This document shows positions 35,729 to 44,375 of a DNA stretch of 64,000 nt, one piece after another. The translations under genes and the position numbers were made by a program. How positions within the stretch are numbered: position 1 is the first letter of the stretch; the number at the start of each line of letters is the position of its first letter. The stretch is from Anoxybacter fermentans (lineage in GTDB: Bacteria; Bacillota; Halanaerobiia; DY22613). The stretch is from contig NZ_CP016379.1 of NCBI RefSeq assembly GCF_003991135.1, positions 868,001 through 932,000 of the forward strand, given 5' to 3'. Under the pieces are notes generated by a model that was given only the letters and a program-made list of their open reading frames with translations, was not told where the DNA came from and did not search any database.

Positions 35729-35890
35729 ATTATCCTTTCCTGGTCTTTAAGAATATTATACTCCTAAAAAAATAATTTCGCAAACCCTGTTAATTTGGAA
35801 AGATGAAAAAGTTATCATCTTACCGTAAGCATATTTTAATTCTCCTGAGGTTAAAATGTAAATAAACATGATTAGGGGGAGGTGGACTTG

Positions 35891-36076
35891 ATGCCTCAAT
35901 ATAAAGAAAAAGCCTCTGCAAATGGTGAATGTCCTGAGCGCGAAATGGGTGCTTCACCTCCTGTTTTTATGCCGGCAATTATGGGGTGGATTTCACAGGA
36001 AGAGCAGCGTCAGCGGGCTCAGGATCTAATTGAAGCTGCTGCTGAAATAGCTCCAACAGGAAAAGCAAAAAAATAG
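35891..36076 (+). CDS. Small hypothetical protein (61 residues)
   Basis: ATG 35891 follows AGGGGGAGGTGG. The sequence begins MPQYKEKASANGECPERE, has a short hydrophobic middle (PPVFMPAIMGW) and a helical, Ala-rich end (AQDLIEAAAEIAPTGKAKK). No motif is recognised and there is no signal peptide. A clear terminator follows, which supports a real transcript. Confidence 0.65.
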   Translation: MPQYKEKASANGECPEREMGASPPVFMPAIMGWISQEEQRQRAQDLIEAAAEIAPTGKAKK

Positions 36077-36112
36077 AACTTATTTTAAATCCTAAAATTT
36101 TATACTGAAGTT

Positions 36113-36142
36113 TAGGAGTCCATAAAAGTGGACTCCTATTCT
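36113..36142 (+). terminator. Terminator after the 61-residue ORF
   Basis: Perfect 10-bp stem TAGGAGTCCA/TGGACTCCTA, then TTCTT. Confidence 0.75.
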
Positions 36143-36222
36143 TAAAGGGGTAAGAAGTATTCAGATTTTAATTTCATCTAGGCTGGTACTTTTAAGCTAG
36201 TCTCTATAAGTATTGAATATAT

Positions 36223-36316
36223 GGTCAAACAAAAGCTAAGTTTGAGCGTTATTGAAATTTTTTTACTGAAATCGAATTTTAAATAGTTTGAAAAATTAGC
36301 TTTTTGTAGTAAAATC
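36223..36316 (+). repeat. Palindromic MITE-like repeat, copy 10 (minimal, diverged)
   Basis: About 94 bp: eroded left end GGTCAAACAAAAGCTAAG, TTGAGCGTTATTGAAATTTTT, AAATCGAATTTTAAATAGTTTG arm and right end AGCTTTTTGTAGTAAAATC. No central hairpins remain. Confidence 0.7.
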
Positions 36317-36386
36317 ATATATAATTTTTTCAAATGGCAGTTTCATAAAATGTTAAATGTGAGAAAGTAATGAAGGAGGGGCTTAT

Positions 36387-36866
36387 ATGGTTCAAATTAG
36401 GGAGGCCAATGAAGAGGATCTTGATGCCATTCTCACTCTGTGGGAAGAGTTTACACAATATTTACAGAAAGTTGAGCCGGATTTTTTTCAACTTAAGACT
36501 AATGCCAGAGAAATATACCAGAAACGGCTTAAAGAACAGATAAATTTATCTAATAATCTAGTAATAGTGGTAGAAGATGAAGGAAAATTAGTAGGATATC
36601 ATATTGCTTCTATCCGTTATCCGGGAGAGGTTTTTATACAAGAACCCTATGGGCATATAAGTGATTTATATTTAAAAGCAGATTATCGAGGAATAGAAAT
36701 TGGAAGACGCCTGGTTCAATACACGAAAAAATGGTTAAAGGAACGGGGAATATCACATTTGAATGTTAAAACTTTTACTGATAATCCGGGAGGAGTGGTC
36801 TTTTGGGAGAAAAACGGGTTTGAAAAATATGAAGTTACATTTAAGTGCAATTTAAAAAAATTTTGA
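36387..36866 (+). CDS. GNAT-family N-acetyltransferase
   Basis: 159-residue acetyl-CoA-dependent acyltransferase. The conserved pyrophosphate-binding loop is DYRGIEIGRRLVQYTKKWL (R/Q-x-x-G-x-G/A form), preceded by beta-strand ISDLYLKADYR and followed by VKTFTDNPGGVVFWEKNGF. ATG follows GGAGGGG. The substrate cannot be read from sequence. It stands between repeat copy 10 and the cobalamin riboswitch. Confidence 0.88.
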   Translation: MVQIREANEEDLDAILTLWEEFTQYLQKVEPDFFQLKTNAREIYQKRLKEQINLSNNLVIVVEDEGKLVGYHIASIRYPGEVFIQEPYGHISDLYLKADYRGIEIGRRLVQYTKKWLKERGISHLNVKTFTDNPGGVVFWEKNGFEKYEVTFKCNLKKF

Positions 36867-36931
36867 TAAAGAGAAGGAAGATTAAGTTACTACATAGAAT
36901 AATAATTTATATGAAAATTAAATAATATGCT

Positions 36932-37130
36932 AAATCTGGTGGTCTGAGTGAGCCTGGAGGTGACTTCAGGTTTACAAAGACCTTAAAAGGGAAGCTTGGA
37001 TGGGTAGGTTTCTACCCGTTGCAGCGCGGTCCCGCCACTGTGATCAGGGAGTAACCCTTCGAAATACCACTCGATTCCGGGGAAGGTGAAGGGAAGCGAT
37101 GATCTGACAGCCAGGAGACCTGCCAGATTT
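36932..37130 (+). ncRNA. Cobalamin (B12) riboswitch
   Basis: P1 pairs AAATCTGG (36932-36939) with CCAGATTT (37123-37130). The conserved core is present: GGGAAGCTTGGATG, the GCAGCGCGGTCCCGCCACTG box near 37021-37040 and AGCCAGGAGACCTGCC near 37109-37124. A terminator hairpin follows at 37185-37225, so binding of adenosylcobalamin should lower btuF transcription. Confidence 0.95.
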
Positions 37131-37184
37131 AGAAGCCTTAAACCTTCGGTAGAAAGGGGATGGTAGAAGAGATGATAAGTTTGT

Positions 37185-37225
37185 AATCTTGCCTTTTCAA
37201 AAGAAGGGGGCAGGATTTTTTATTT
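37185..37225 (+). terminator. Riboswitch expression-platform terminator
   Basis: AATCTTGCC pairs with GGCAGGATT, then TTTTATTT, between the cobalamin aptamer and the btuF ribosome site. Confidence 0.8.
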
Positions 37226-37252
37226 AATTAAAATTAGTGAGGAGGTTTTAAA

Positions 37253-38137
37253 ATGAAAAAAATACGAGTTAGTATTTTAATATTATTAATGGTTCTTTTC
37301 TATGCTTTGGTAGTAGAAGCCAGTTATCCAATTAAAGTAATTGATGATATGGGTGAATTAACTGTCATTCCTGAAAAACCCATGCGAATTGTTTCTCTAG
37401 CTCCCAGCCATACGGAAATTCTCTTTGCTCTGGGTGTGGGTGATAGAGTTGTTGGTCGGACTGATTTTTGCGATTATCCCGAAGAGGTGTCCGATATTCC
37501 AAGTGTTGGGGGATATAGTCAGCCAAGCCTGGAATCGATAATGGCTGTAGAACCGGATCTGGTATTGGCTAGTTTTGGAACTTCTAAAGAGTTAATCGAC
37601 CAATTGAGAAACCTGGGGATTTCTGTATTGGGTTACAATCCAGAGACTCTGGACGATGTCCTGAAGATGATTTGGGAAATTGGTAAAGTGACTGGTGTTG
37701 AGGAAAATGCTGCATTATTGATTGAGAATTTGAAAGAACGTATTGCAGCAGTAAAGAGACTGGTAAAAGATGCTGACCGTCCATTGGTTTTCTGGGAAGT
37801 GTGGCATGATCCATTATACACTGCTGGACCAAATACTTTTATTAATGATCTGATTACTCTGGCCGGTGGAAGAAATCTGGCTGCTGATGCAGATAGTCCA
37901 TGGCCTGTTTATAGTCTGGAAGTTCTACTGGCCAAAAATCCTGATATTTATATTGCTACTAAAGATCAGTGGTCAGATCCAGGCAATATTTCTGAACGTC
38001 CCGGGTATGACCAGTTAAAAGCCGTAAAAAATGGTCGGGTTTATGTGATAAATGCTAATAATGTTAACCGTCCCGGGCCAAGGTTGGTTGATGGCCTGGA
38101 AGAATTGGTGAAAATAATTCACCCTGAATTATTTTAA
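37253..38137 (+). CDS. btuF: Cobalamin-binding periplasmic protein BtuF-like
   Basis: Substrate-binding component of B12 import, 294 residues. Signal peptide about 1-24 with likely cleavage after VEA; no lipobox cysteine, so it should be free in a periplasm. The domain has the BtuF/TroA-like features RIVSLAPSHTEILFALGVGDRVVGRTDFCDYPEE, SLESIMAVEPDLVLA and FWEVWHDPLYTAGPNTFINDLI. The upstream cobalamin riboswitch fixes the ligand class. No btuC/btuD permease or ATPase is adjacent and a terminator follows, so partners must be encoded elsewhere. Confidence 0.92.
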   Translation: MKKIRVSILILLMVLFYALVVEASYPIKVIDDMGELTVIPEKPMRIVSLAPSHTEILFALGVGDRVVGRTDFCDYPEEVSDIPSVGGYSQPSLESIMAVEPDLVLASFGTSKELIDQLRNLGISVLGYNPETLDDVLKMIWEIGKVTGVEENAALLIENLKERIAAVKRLVKDADRPLVFWEVWHDPLYTAGPNTFINDLITLAGGRNLAADADSPWPVYSLEVLLAKNPDIYIATKDQWSDPGNISERPGYDQLKAVKNGRVYVINANNVNRPGPRLVDGLEELVKIIHPELF

Positions 38138-38149
38138 TTCCCTTAATTT

Positions 38150-38183
38150 CAAAAGACCACTCATGCTGAGTGGTCTTTTGATA
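38150..38183 (+). terminator. Terminator of btuF
   Basis: 14-bp stem CAAAAGACCACTCA/TGAGTGGTCTTTTG around a 3-base loop. Confidence 0.85.
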
Positions 38184-38384
38184 TTTATTAGAGTTCATAT
38201 TAAAATAACTTGGTTTCCGGTTTGTTAAATTATTGAGCATTTAATAAACTTATATGGGCATCAGAATGAATTAATGATAAAAAATAAGTTATTTGTATTA
38301 CGATTTAATATTGGAAAAAAGAATAAAATATGATAAAATAATAATAGGCGCCTAACAAAAAGAAAAAATGCTGGGGTGAGAATA

Positions 38385-39551
38385 GTGTTTCATCTCTGGG
38401 AAAAATTTATAAATAATGAGGAGTTGAATACTTCTATAGTTCGCGAACCCATTTACGAATCATGGGTTCGATGTAAAATATGCAGAATCGATCCTTTTTC
38501 GATAACAGGACCTAAACTGTCACCTGGAGATTTAAATCTACTTTTACGGGATAATGCAGGATTACTGCAGGTAGCTACACCAATGATGGAAGATTTATAT
38601 CAATTTATTAAAGGTTCACGCTTTGTGATTATTCTTGCAGACCGGGAAGGATATATACTTAAGACTTTAGCTAATTCTGCTATCAAAGGGTATCTGACTC
38701 GATGTAATGTTATTCCCGGTGCCTACTTTTCCGAACGATATATGGGAACAAATGCGATAGGAACAGCTCTGTACATAGATACTCCTATACAGGTTCGGGG
38801 AGAAGAACATTATCTAAAAATTTTCCATTCCTGGACAGGCTCTGCTGCTCCGATTCATTCACCAGAAGGTGATATTATAGGTTGTCTTTGTATTGCCGGT
38901 CCTGCTGATGAGACACATATTCATAATTTAGGGATGATTGTATCGACTGTAAATTCTATTGAAAAACAATTTCTTATAAAAAATACAATTAAAGAACTTC
39001 AGGAGTTGAATAGCGGCCTATTGGATACATTGGCTCTGGTCTTGGATTTAAAAGATAATTATACGGCTAATCATTCATTTAATGTAATGAATTATTCTAA
39101 TCAGTTGGCGGAGAAGCTGAACTTATCACCTGAGCAAAAGAAAGAATTACGTTATGCTGCTTTACTTCATGATATCGGAAAAATTGGGATTCCTGATAGT
39201 ATTTTAAATAAACCATCTCGTTTGACAGATTCCGAGTATGAATTTATTAAACAGCATCCGGTTACTGGTGCAAAGCTTCTTAAAAAAGCCCGGTTTTCAC
39301 CTGCTATTATCGCTGCAGTTCGTCATCATCATGAATATTTTGATGGCAGAGGATATCCAGATCAGATTACATATAAAGATATTCCATTATACGCGCGGAT
39401 TATCACTATTGCAGATTCTTTTGATGCTATGACGACTTATCGAGTTTATAGACCTCCAATGACCAAAGAAGAAGCAAAAGAGGAGATCTGGCTCTGTAGA
39501 CGGAAGCAGTTTGATCCCGAATTAGCAGAAATATTTTTAACATGTGTATAA
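38385..39551 (+). CDS. AcoR-type GAF sensor fused to HD-GYP phosphodiesterase
   Basis: About 388 residues. The N-terminal half (about 1-200) matches the sensor module of AcoR-like sigma-54 activators: ESWVRCKICRIDP, YMGTNAIGTALYIDTPIQVRGEEHY and WTGSAAPIHSPEGDIIGCLCIAG. Instead of an AAA+ and HTH it carries an HD-GYP domain (about 212-385) with HDIGKIGIPD and HHHEYFDGRGYP, the complete motifs for cyclic di-GMP hydrolysis. GTG 38385 is favoured by CTGGGGTGAG; GTG 38376 is possible. Alone in its unit. It likely links a small metabolite or redox signal to cyclic di-GMP. Confidence 0.88.
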   Translation: MFHLWEKFINNEELNTSIVREPIYESWVRCKICRIDPFSITGPKLSPGDLNLLLRDNAGLLQVATPMMEDLYQFIKGSRFVIILADREGYILKTLANSAIKGYLTRCNVIPGAYFSERYMGTNAIGTALYIDTPIQVRGEEHYLKIFHSWTGSAAPIHSPEGDIIGCLCIAGPADETHIHNLGMIVSTVNSIEKQFLIKNTIKELQELNSGLLDTLALVLDLKDNYTANHSFNVMNYSNQLAEKLNLSPEQKKELRYAALLHDIGKIGIPDSILNKPSRLTDSEYEFIKQHPVTGAKLLKKARFSPAIIAAVRHHHEYFDGRGYPDQITYKDIPLYARIITIADSFDAMTTYRVYRPPMTKEEAKEEIWLCRRKQFDPELAEIFLTCV

Positions 39552-39725
39552 TCCGGTTATATATAGGCTATTTTTTTTATATAATTTATATAAAACAGGA
39601 AAATATACTTTAAAAATAGATTTTGTCCAAGTAACTCATTTTTATAAAATTCTTATAAATAAATATTTTTTTAATATAGATATATTTTTGTTTTTTCGAT
39701 TATAGGTAAAATTTATTCTAATAAA

Positions 39726-39777
39726 TTTACAATTCGGACGAAATGTGTTATAATTAATCTGAAAGGTTATCTTTCAG
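39726..39777 (+). promoter_or_regulatory. Sigma-A promoter with adjacent inverted repeat
   Basis: TTTACA (39726-39731), 17-bp spacer, TATAAT (39749-39754), then the perfect inverted repeat CTGAAAG-GTTAT-CTTTCAG (39759-39777) at the transcript start. It is either an operator or a 5' mRNA stem for the small gene at 39840. Confidence 0.75.
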
Positions 39778-39839
39778 CCAAAAGCACTCTAATATTTAGT
39801 ATTATTTTTACAGTTTAAATGGAAAAGGAGTGATAAGAA

Positions 39840-40004
39840 TTGATTCAGGTTGATGACCGGGTACGTTACAAAAATGTTTTAGGTGATTGGGAAGAGGGTG
39901 TTGTTATTAAAATAAACAAAACCACTTACCGGATTGTCAACAACAAAAACTTTAAAGTTCTCAGCATTCGGAAAGAGAATGTAGAAAAAATAGAGGAAGA
40001 ATAA
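39840..40004 (+). CDS. Small hypothetical protein (54 residues), SH3-like
   Basis: TTG start with GAAAAGGAGTGA upstream and a good promoter. It begins IQVDDRVRYKNVLGDWEEGV, then VIKINKTTYRIV, and ends NVEKIEEE; the alternating strands resemble a small SH3/Tudor-like beta barrel. No family is named with confidence. It sits just ahead of the U32 gene and may be co-transcribed with it. Confidence 0.65.
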   Translation: MIQVDDRVRYKNVLGDWEEGVVIKINKTTYRIVNNKNFKVLSIRKENVEKIEEE

Positions 40005-40065
40005 CATACTAACATCAGGTGCTCGTATGGGCACCTACTTTTTTTAATATTGTAAAGAAGGAATA

Positions 40066-42600
40066 TTGCGGTTAGAGCAGGAAATATTATTTTTGAAGAA
40101 TATAAAAATAACAGAAATGGGGTTTGAGAATAGAAAAATGAGAGCTTCATTTTATTCTCAAAAGAAACCAGAACTTTTAGCTCCCGTTGGGAGTTTAGAA
40201 AGTTTATATGCAGCAGTACAAAACGGTTGTGATGCTGTTTATCTGGGAGGTAAAGCTTTTAGTGCTAGAGCTTATGCTGCGAATTTAACTATTGAAGAAA
40301 TTAAAACAGCTCTTGAATACGCACATCTATATGGAGTGCGGGTCTATATAACTATTAATACTCTTTACAAAGATGAGGAACTCACTTCTCTTTTGGATTT
40401 TGTTCAAGAGATTTATGAAGCGGGAGCGGATGCGGTTATTTTACAGGATTTAGGTGCTGCCCAACTTATTCGTCAAATTTTTCCCGATCTGGAACTTCAC
40501 GCAAGTACCCAGATGACTGTTCATAATTTAGAAGGGGCCAGATATCTTGCGAATTTGGGTTTTAAAAGAGTGGTGCTGGCCCGGGAGTTAACTTTAGAAG
40601 AGATCAGTAAAATTATTACTAACATATCGATAGAAGTGGAGACTTTTGTCCACGGTGCACTCTGTGTCTGTTATTCAGGTCAATGCCTGATGAGTAGTCT
40701 AATCGGTGGTAGAAGTGGTAATCGGGGTCGGTGTGCCCAACCATGTAGGCTTCCTTATCGTCTTGTAGATTTTAATACCGGTAAAGTAGTTGGCTCTGAT
40801 GAACCATATTATCTTTTAAGTCCTAAGGATATCTGCACTTTGGAAATTTTGCCCGCTTTAATTGAAAGGGGAATTCATTCTTTTAAAATAGAAGGACGGA
40901 TGAAACGACCAGAATATACAGCAGCTGTTACTGGAATTTATCGTAAATATATTGATCTGGCTTTTAATGATCCTGATAATTATATTGTTGATCCTAAAGA
41001 TCTAAAAAATCTTACCCAGATATTTAATCGCGGAGGTTTTAGTATTGGTTATTATAAAGGTAAATCTGGAAGCAAAATGATGAGTCTTTTAAGGCCTAAA
41101 AATTGGGGTGTAAAAGTAGGAGAAGTAATCTCCTATAATCCGCGCCGTAAGCTTTGTAAAATCCGGCTTTATGACCGACTTGAAGAAGGAGATGGAATTG
41201 AAATCTGGACAGAGAAGGGAAAAAATCCAGGAATGATTGTTCCTTCTTCTAACGATTCTGGTGATCTTATTACTCTATCAATCAAGGGGGAAATTAAGAA
41301 GGGTGATCCGGTATATCGTACTTCCCAAAAAGAACTACTAAAAAAAATCACCCAATCTTATGCTGATTATCGACGCAAAATTGATATTTTTGGTCAGATT
41401 AGTTTTAAAGTAGGAGAACCGATTGTATTAGATCTATGGGATCAGAAGGGGAACTATGTTCAACTTGAAAGTGAGGAACGGGTAGAAAAAGCTAAAAAAC
41501 AGCCTCTAACCGCAGATAAGGTAAGAGAACAGATTAATAAGCTTGGTAATACTCCATTTAAACTGATAGACCTGAAGGTAAAGATGGATGAAAGTATTTT
41601 TGTTCCCATTTCCAGATTAAATGCTTTGCGTCGGAAAGCTATTAAAAAATTAAGTGAGGAACGAATCCGTAATTTCCGCCCTCTGCGACCATTAACAACT
41701 ATTAATCAGGATGTTCTCACTTTTCCAAAGGCCCAATCTAATAGGTTGCGGGAATTAGCAGTATATCTTAAAGGTGATCACTTTAATCCAGATAGATTTA
41801 TTGAGGTGGGGATTGATAGGCTGTATCTTGATCTTAAAAAGTTAACTCCTGAAAAAGTTGAAAAGTTAAAAGGTCATAACCGTCAAGTAGAATTAAAAGT
41901 CTTTGCTGTTCTTCCCAGAATTGCGCGAAATCAAGAGATGTTACTTATAAAAGAAAGGATTAAAGCATTAGAGGATTCATCCCTTGATGGATTTATTATA
42001 GGAAATTTAGGTGAAGCAGAGTTAATAAAGGAGTTTAAAAAACCTTTTATCATTGATTTTTCATTAAATGTTTTTAATAAAGCTACTATAGCCTATTGGA
42101 CCAGAGCTGGTGCGAAGGGAGTTACAATTTCACCGGAGCTTAACTTAAAGGAAATGAGAGAGTTGAACCAGTGGATTGATATTGAAAAAGAAGTAATTGT
42201 TTATGGATATCTCCCAGTAATGATAAGCGAATATTGTCCCGTTGGAGCTTTTAAAGAAGGAAAATATTCATGCCGTGATAATATTCTTTATGGACTGCTA
42301 GATAGAAAGGGTATGATTTTTCCGGTATTGACATACTGTAGAAATTGCCGAAGTGAGATTTTAAACTCCATGCCGCTCTTTTTATTAGAGCATATGGAAC
42401 AGATCATAGCAAGTGATTTTTCAGTTTTTCGGATGAATTTAACGATTGAAGAGGAGGAGGAGGGACTTGAGGTTGTTAAAGCTTATTTAAGTAAACTAAA
42501 CCATCCAGAACTGCCTTTAAAAGAAGAAGAAAAAAGACTTATTAATAAATTGCAAAAGAAAGGTTTTACAAAAGGGCATTTTTATCGCGGTGTAGAATAG
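40066..42600 (+). CDS. U32 peptidase-family protein with DUF3656 (RlhA/YdcP-like)
   Basis: 844 residues. The N-terminal U32 TIM-barrel begins PELLAPVGSLESLYAAVQNGCDAVYLGG and contains the iron-sulfur cysteine set CVCYSGQC...GRCAQPCRLPYR (about 199-222), followed by FKIEGRMKRPEY. The C-terminal half carries the DUF3656 extension. E. coli RlhA of this family is required for hydroxylation of 23S rRNA C2501; older names call it collagenase. TTG 40066 has AAGAAGGA upstream; ATG 40117 or 40138 are alternatives because conservation begins near residue 35. Repeat copy 11 lies 40 bp downstream. Confidence 0.87.
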   Translation: MRLEQEILFLKNIKITEMGFENRKMRASFYSQKKPELLAPVGSLESLYAAVQNGCDAVYLGGKAFSARAYAANLTIEEIKTALEYAHLYGVRVYITINTLYKDEELTSLLDFVQEIYEAGADAVILQDLGAAQLIRQIFPDLELHASTQMTVHNLEGARYLANLGFKRVVLARELTLEEISKIITNISIEVETFVHGALCVCYSGQCLMSSLIGGRSGNRGRCAQPCRLPYRLVDFNTGKVVGSDEPYYLLSPKDICTLEILPALIERGIHSFKIEGRMKRPEYTAAVTGIYRKYIDLAFNDPDNYIVDPKDLKNLTQIFNRGGFSIGYYKGKSGSKMMSLLRPKNWGVKVGEVISYNPRRKLCKIRLYDRLEEGDGIEIWTEKGKNPGMIVPSSNDSGDLITLSIKGEIKKGDPVYRTSQKELLKKITQSYADYRRKIDIFGQISFKVGEPIVLDLWDQKGNYVQLESEERVEKAKKQPLTADKVREQINKLGNTPFKLIDLKVKMDESIFVPISRLNALRRKAIKKLSEERIRNFRPLRPLTTINQDVLTFPKAQSNRLRELAVYLKGDHFNPDRFIEVGIDRLYLDLKKLTPEKVEKLKGHNRQVELKVFAVLPRIARNQEMLLIKERIKALEDSSLDGFIIGNLGEAELIKEFKKPFIIDFSLNVFNKATIAYWTRAGAKGVTISPELNLKEMRELNQWIDIEKEVIVYGYLPVMISEYCPVGAFKEGKYSCRDNILYGLLDRKGMIFPVLTYCRNCRSEILNSMPLFLLEHMEQIIASDFSVFRMNLTIEEEEEGLEVVKAYLSKLNHPELPLKEEEKRLINKLQKKGFTKGHFYRGVE

Positions 42601-42640
42601 ATTTTAAAATAACCCGGTTGAATTAGATTTTTCATAGTAT

Positions 42641-42849
42641 GATTTTACTGCAAAAAGATAATTTTTCGCTTCAAAAGAAATTTTTCGAACCATCTAAAGT
42701 TCGATTTGGCACACTAATCAATGGGCCTTCCTGTCTCTTGATTAGCTCATCACATCCTGTGATGAGGCCTTATTTCGAGTGAAATCTCACTGAAATGGTT
42801 AAACGAAAAATTTCTATGGTGCTCAAAATTAGCTTTTTGCAGTTTAATT
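42641..42849 (-). repeat. Palindromic MITE-like repeat, copy 11 (long form, inverted)
   Basis: 209 bp, GATTTTACTGC to GCAGTTTAATT. Flanked by ATAGTAT at 42634-42640 and 42850-42856, a 7-bp target duplication. Minus-strand core: CATCAC-AGGAT-GTGATG, then a diverged second hairpin. Confidence 0.92.
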
Positions 42850-42907
42850 ATAGTATGGATTAATTAAGGTGCAATTAACGAGTTCAATTTAAAGGGGGAT
42901 TAAAGAG

Positions 42908-43927
42908 ATGTATCGAGTTCTTAGAAAATATCCAACAACATTTATTATTCTAGGGTTTATCATATTAGGCTTTTTCTTTGTTACCAAATTGGCCAGTGTA
43001 GCAACCTATATAATTATTGCAGGATTTCTGGCATATCTCTTTATCCCGGTTGTTTCTTTTTTTACAAGATATAAAGTTAATCGTCATCTGGTAATTTATA
43101 CTATATTTTTATTGGTATTGGCCATTTTTATCTTCATTTTCTCGACCTTGATCCCAAAATTGGTTACCCAAATTATTCAATTTGTTAAGGAAATTCCTAC
43201 AGTTTATGATACCATTTTGGGATTAGTTGAAGAGAATGATATAAAGCTTTTTGAAAAGCTGGAGTTAGAAAACTATTTGCTTCAGTATCGTCCAAATATT
43301 ATGAGTATAACTACAAAAATTTTGAATATGCTTTCTCAAAAAGCACAGGGGTTTGGAGTTAGTCTAGTTTTTATTCCTCTACTTTTTTTCTATTTTCTCC
43401 GTGACTTCGAACATTTTCCAGAACTGATTAATGTAATCTTTCCGAAATCCAGAATCCCTCAAATTCGTGAGTTTTTTTCCGAATATAATCGAATATTATC
43501 CTGCTATTTTAGGGGCCAGGTGATTATTGCGATTATTGTGGCTGTTGCAACCTGGATAACTTTATATTTATTTGATATAAATTTTGCTTTGATTATTGCT
43601 ATTTTAGGTGGCGTACTGAATTTTATACCAGTATTGGGTCCACTAATTGCAGCTATTCCAGCTATTTTACTTTCTTTAGTTAAGTCACCTTTAACGGCTT
43701 TATTGGTTGGAATTATTTTATTTTTCATAAATCAAATTACATCTGTGATTATCTTTCCTACTTTAATAAGTAAGCAGGTAAAATTGAGTCCTATTGTGAT
43801 TATTATCGGAATTTTGGTTGGGGGAGGTCTGGCAGGGATTTTGGGAATCTTGCTGGTTTTACCGTTGATTTTGCTTATTAAACTTTTCTGGTTAAAATTT
43901 ATTAGACCTGAGCTGGACCAACTTTAA
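42908..43927 (+). CDS. AI-2E-family transporter (PerM/YdiK-like permease)
   Basis: 339-residue multi-pass membrane protein of the UPF0118 family, with seven or eight hydrophobic helices, an extracytoplasmic helical region near 90-150 and the family C-terminal block FALIIAILGGVLNFIPVLGPLIAAIPAIL and LIKLFWLKFI. Members export varied solutes, among them autoinducer-2 and, in some, Na+ for H+. Substrate here is unknown. ATG follows AAAGGGGGA. Single-gene unit ending at a bidirectional terminator. Confidence 0.87.
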   Translation: MYRVLRKYPTTFIILGFIILGFFFVTKLASVATYIIIAGFLAYLFIPVVSFFTRYKVNRHLVIYTIFLLVLAIFIFIFSTLIPKLVTQIIQFVKEIPTVYDTILGLVEENDIKLFEKLELENYLLQYRPNIMSITTKILNMLSQKAQGFGVSLVFIPLLFFYFLRDFEHFPELINVIFPKSRIPQIREFFSEYNRILSCYFRGQVIIAIIVAVATWITLYLFDINFALIIAILGGVLNFIPVLGPLIAAIPAILLSLVKSPLTALLVGIILFFINQITSVIIFPTLISKQVKLSPIVIIIGILVGGGLAGILGILLVLPLILLIKLFWLKFIRPELDQL

Positions 43928-44062
43928 TATTAGTCTGAAATTAACCATCTGCATTAGCTAAAGCGTGGAGATTTTTTATAGAAGGGTAGTTTTGATTTAA
44001 ATTGTAGGCCAGTTTGATTTATAATCCAGATGAATTGGAAAATTTTTTGGTCAAATAAAATT

Positions 44063-44094
44063 AAAAAAGCACTGAAATTTTTCAGCGCTTTTTT
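44063..44094. terminator. Bidirectional terminator
   Basis: AAAAAAGCACTGAAA pairs with TTTCAGCGCTTTTTT (one mismatch). It serves the permease on the plus strand and the small zinc-ribbon-like gene on the minus strand. Confidence 0.75.
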
Positions 44095-44251
44095 ATGAAC
44101 TTTTTAAATTTAAGTTTTCAAAATATTCTATTTGTGATTTGTATAATCTCTCTCTTTTTTTTGCACAGAGGTCGCATTTACGTTGAGAGCGTTGGGGACA
44201 GGTCCTGCATAAACCTTTGGGGTTTTTATGAGTTTTAACCTGGAACTTCAT
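44093..44251 (-). CDS. Small cysteine-rich (zinc-ribbon-like) protein, 52 residues
   Basis: Starts MKFQVKTHKNPKGLCRTCPQ, then RSQRKCDLCAKKRERLYKS. The pair CRTC...CDLC is a four-cysteine knuckle suited to zinc; the protein is strongly basic, so a ribosome- or nucleic-acid-binding role is possible. ATG 44251 is preferred over the one 6 bp upstream because of spacing to AAGGAG. Not recognised as a known family. Confidence 0.65.
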   Translation of the reverse strand: MKFQVKTHKNPKGLCRTCPQRSQRKCDLCAKKRERLYKSQIEYFENLNLKSS

Positions 44252-44339
44252 CGGCATTTCTCCTTTCATGATTTAAAATATTCAAAAAATATTATATAAT
44301 TTTCTAATTGCTTTGTCTATGATAAATATCACATTAAAA

Positions 44340-44370
44340 AGAAAAAAGCTAAGTCTTATCGACTTAGCTT
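44340..44370 (-). terminator. Terminator of the M29 aminopeptidase unit
   Basis: Perfect 10-bp stem AAGCTAAGTC/GACTTAGCTT; on the minus strand the stem runs into TTTTTTC just after the aminopeptidase stop. Confidence 0.85.
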
Positions 44371-44375
44371 AATTT

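Noticed and set aside
36901-37250. tRNA-like or T-box reading of the structured leader
   Set aside because: The GCCACTG and AGCCAGGAGACCTGCC boxes and the pairing P1 identify a cobalamin riboswitch.
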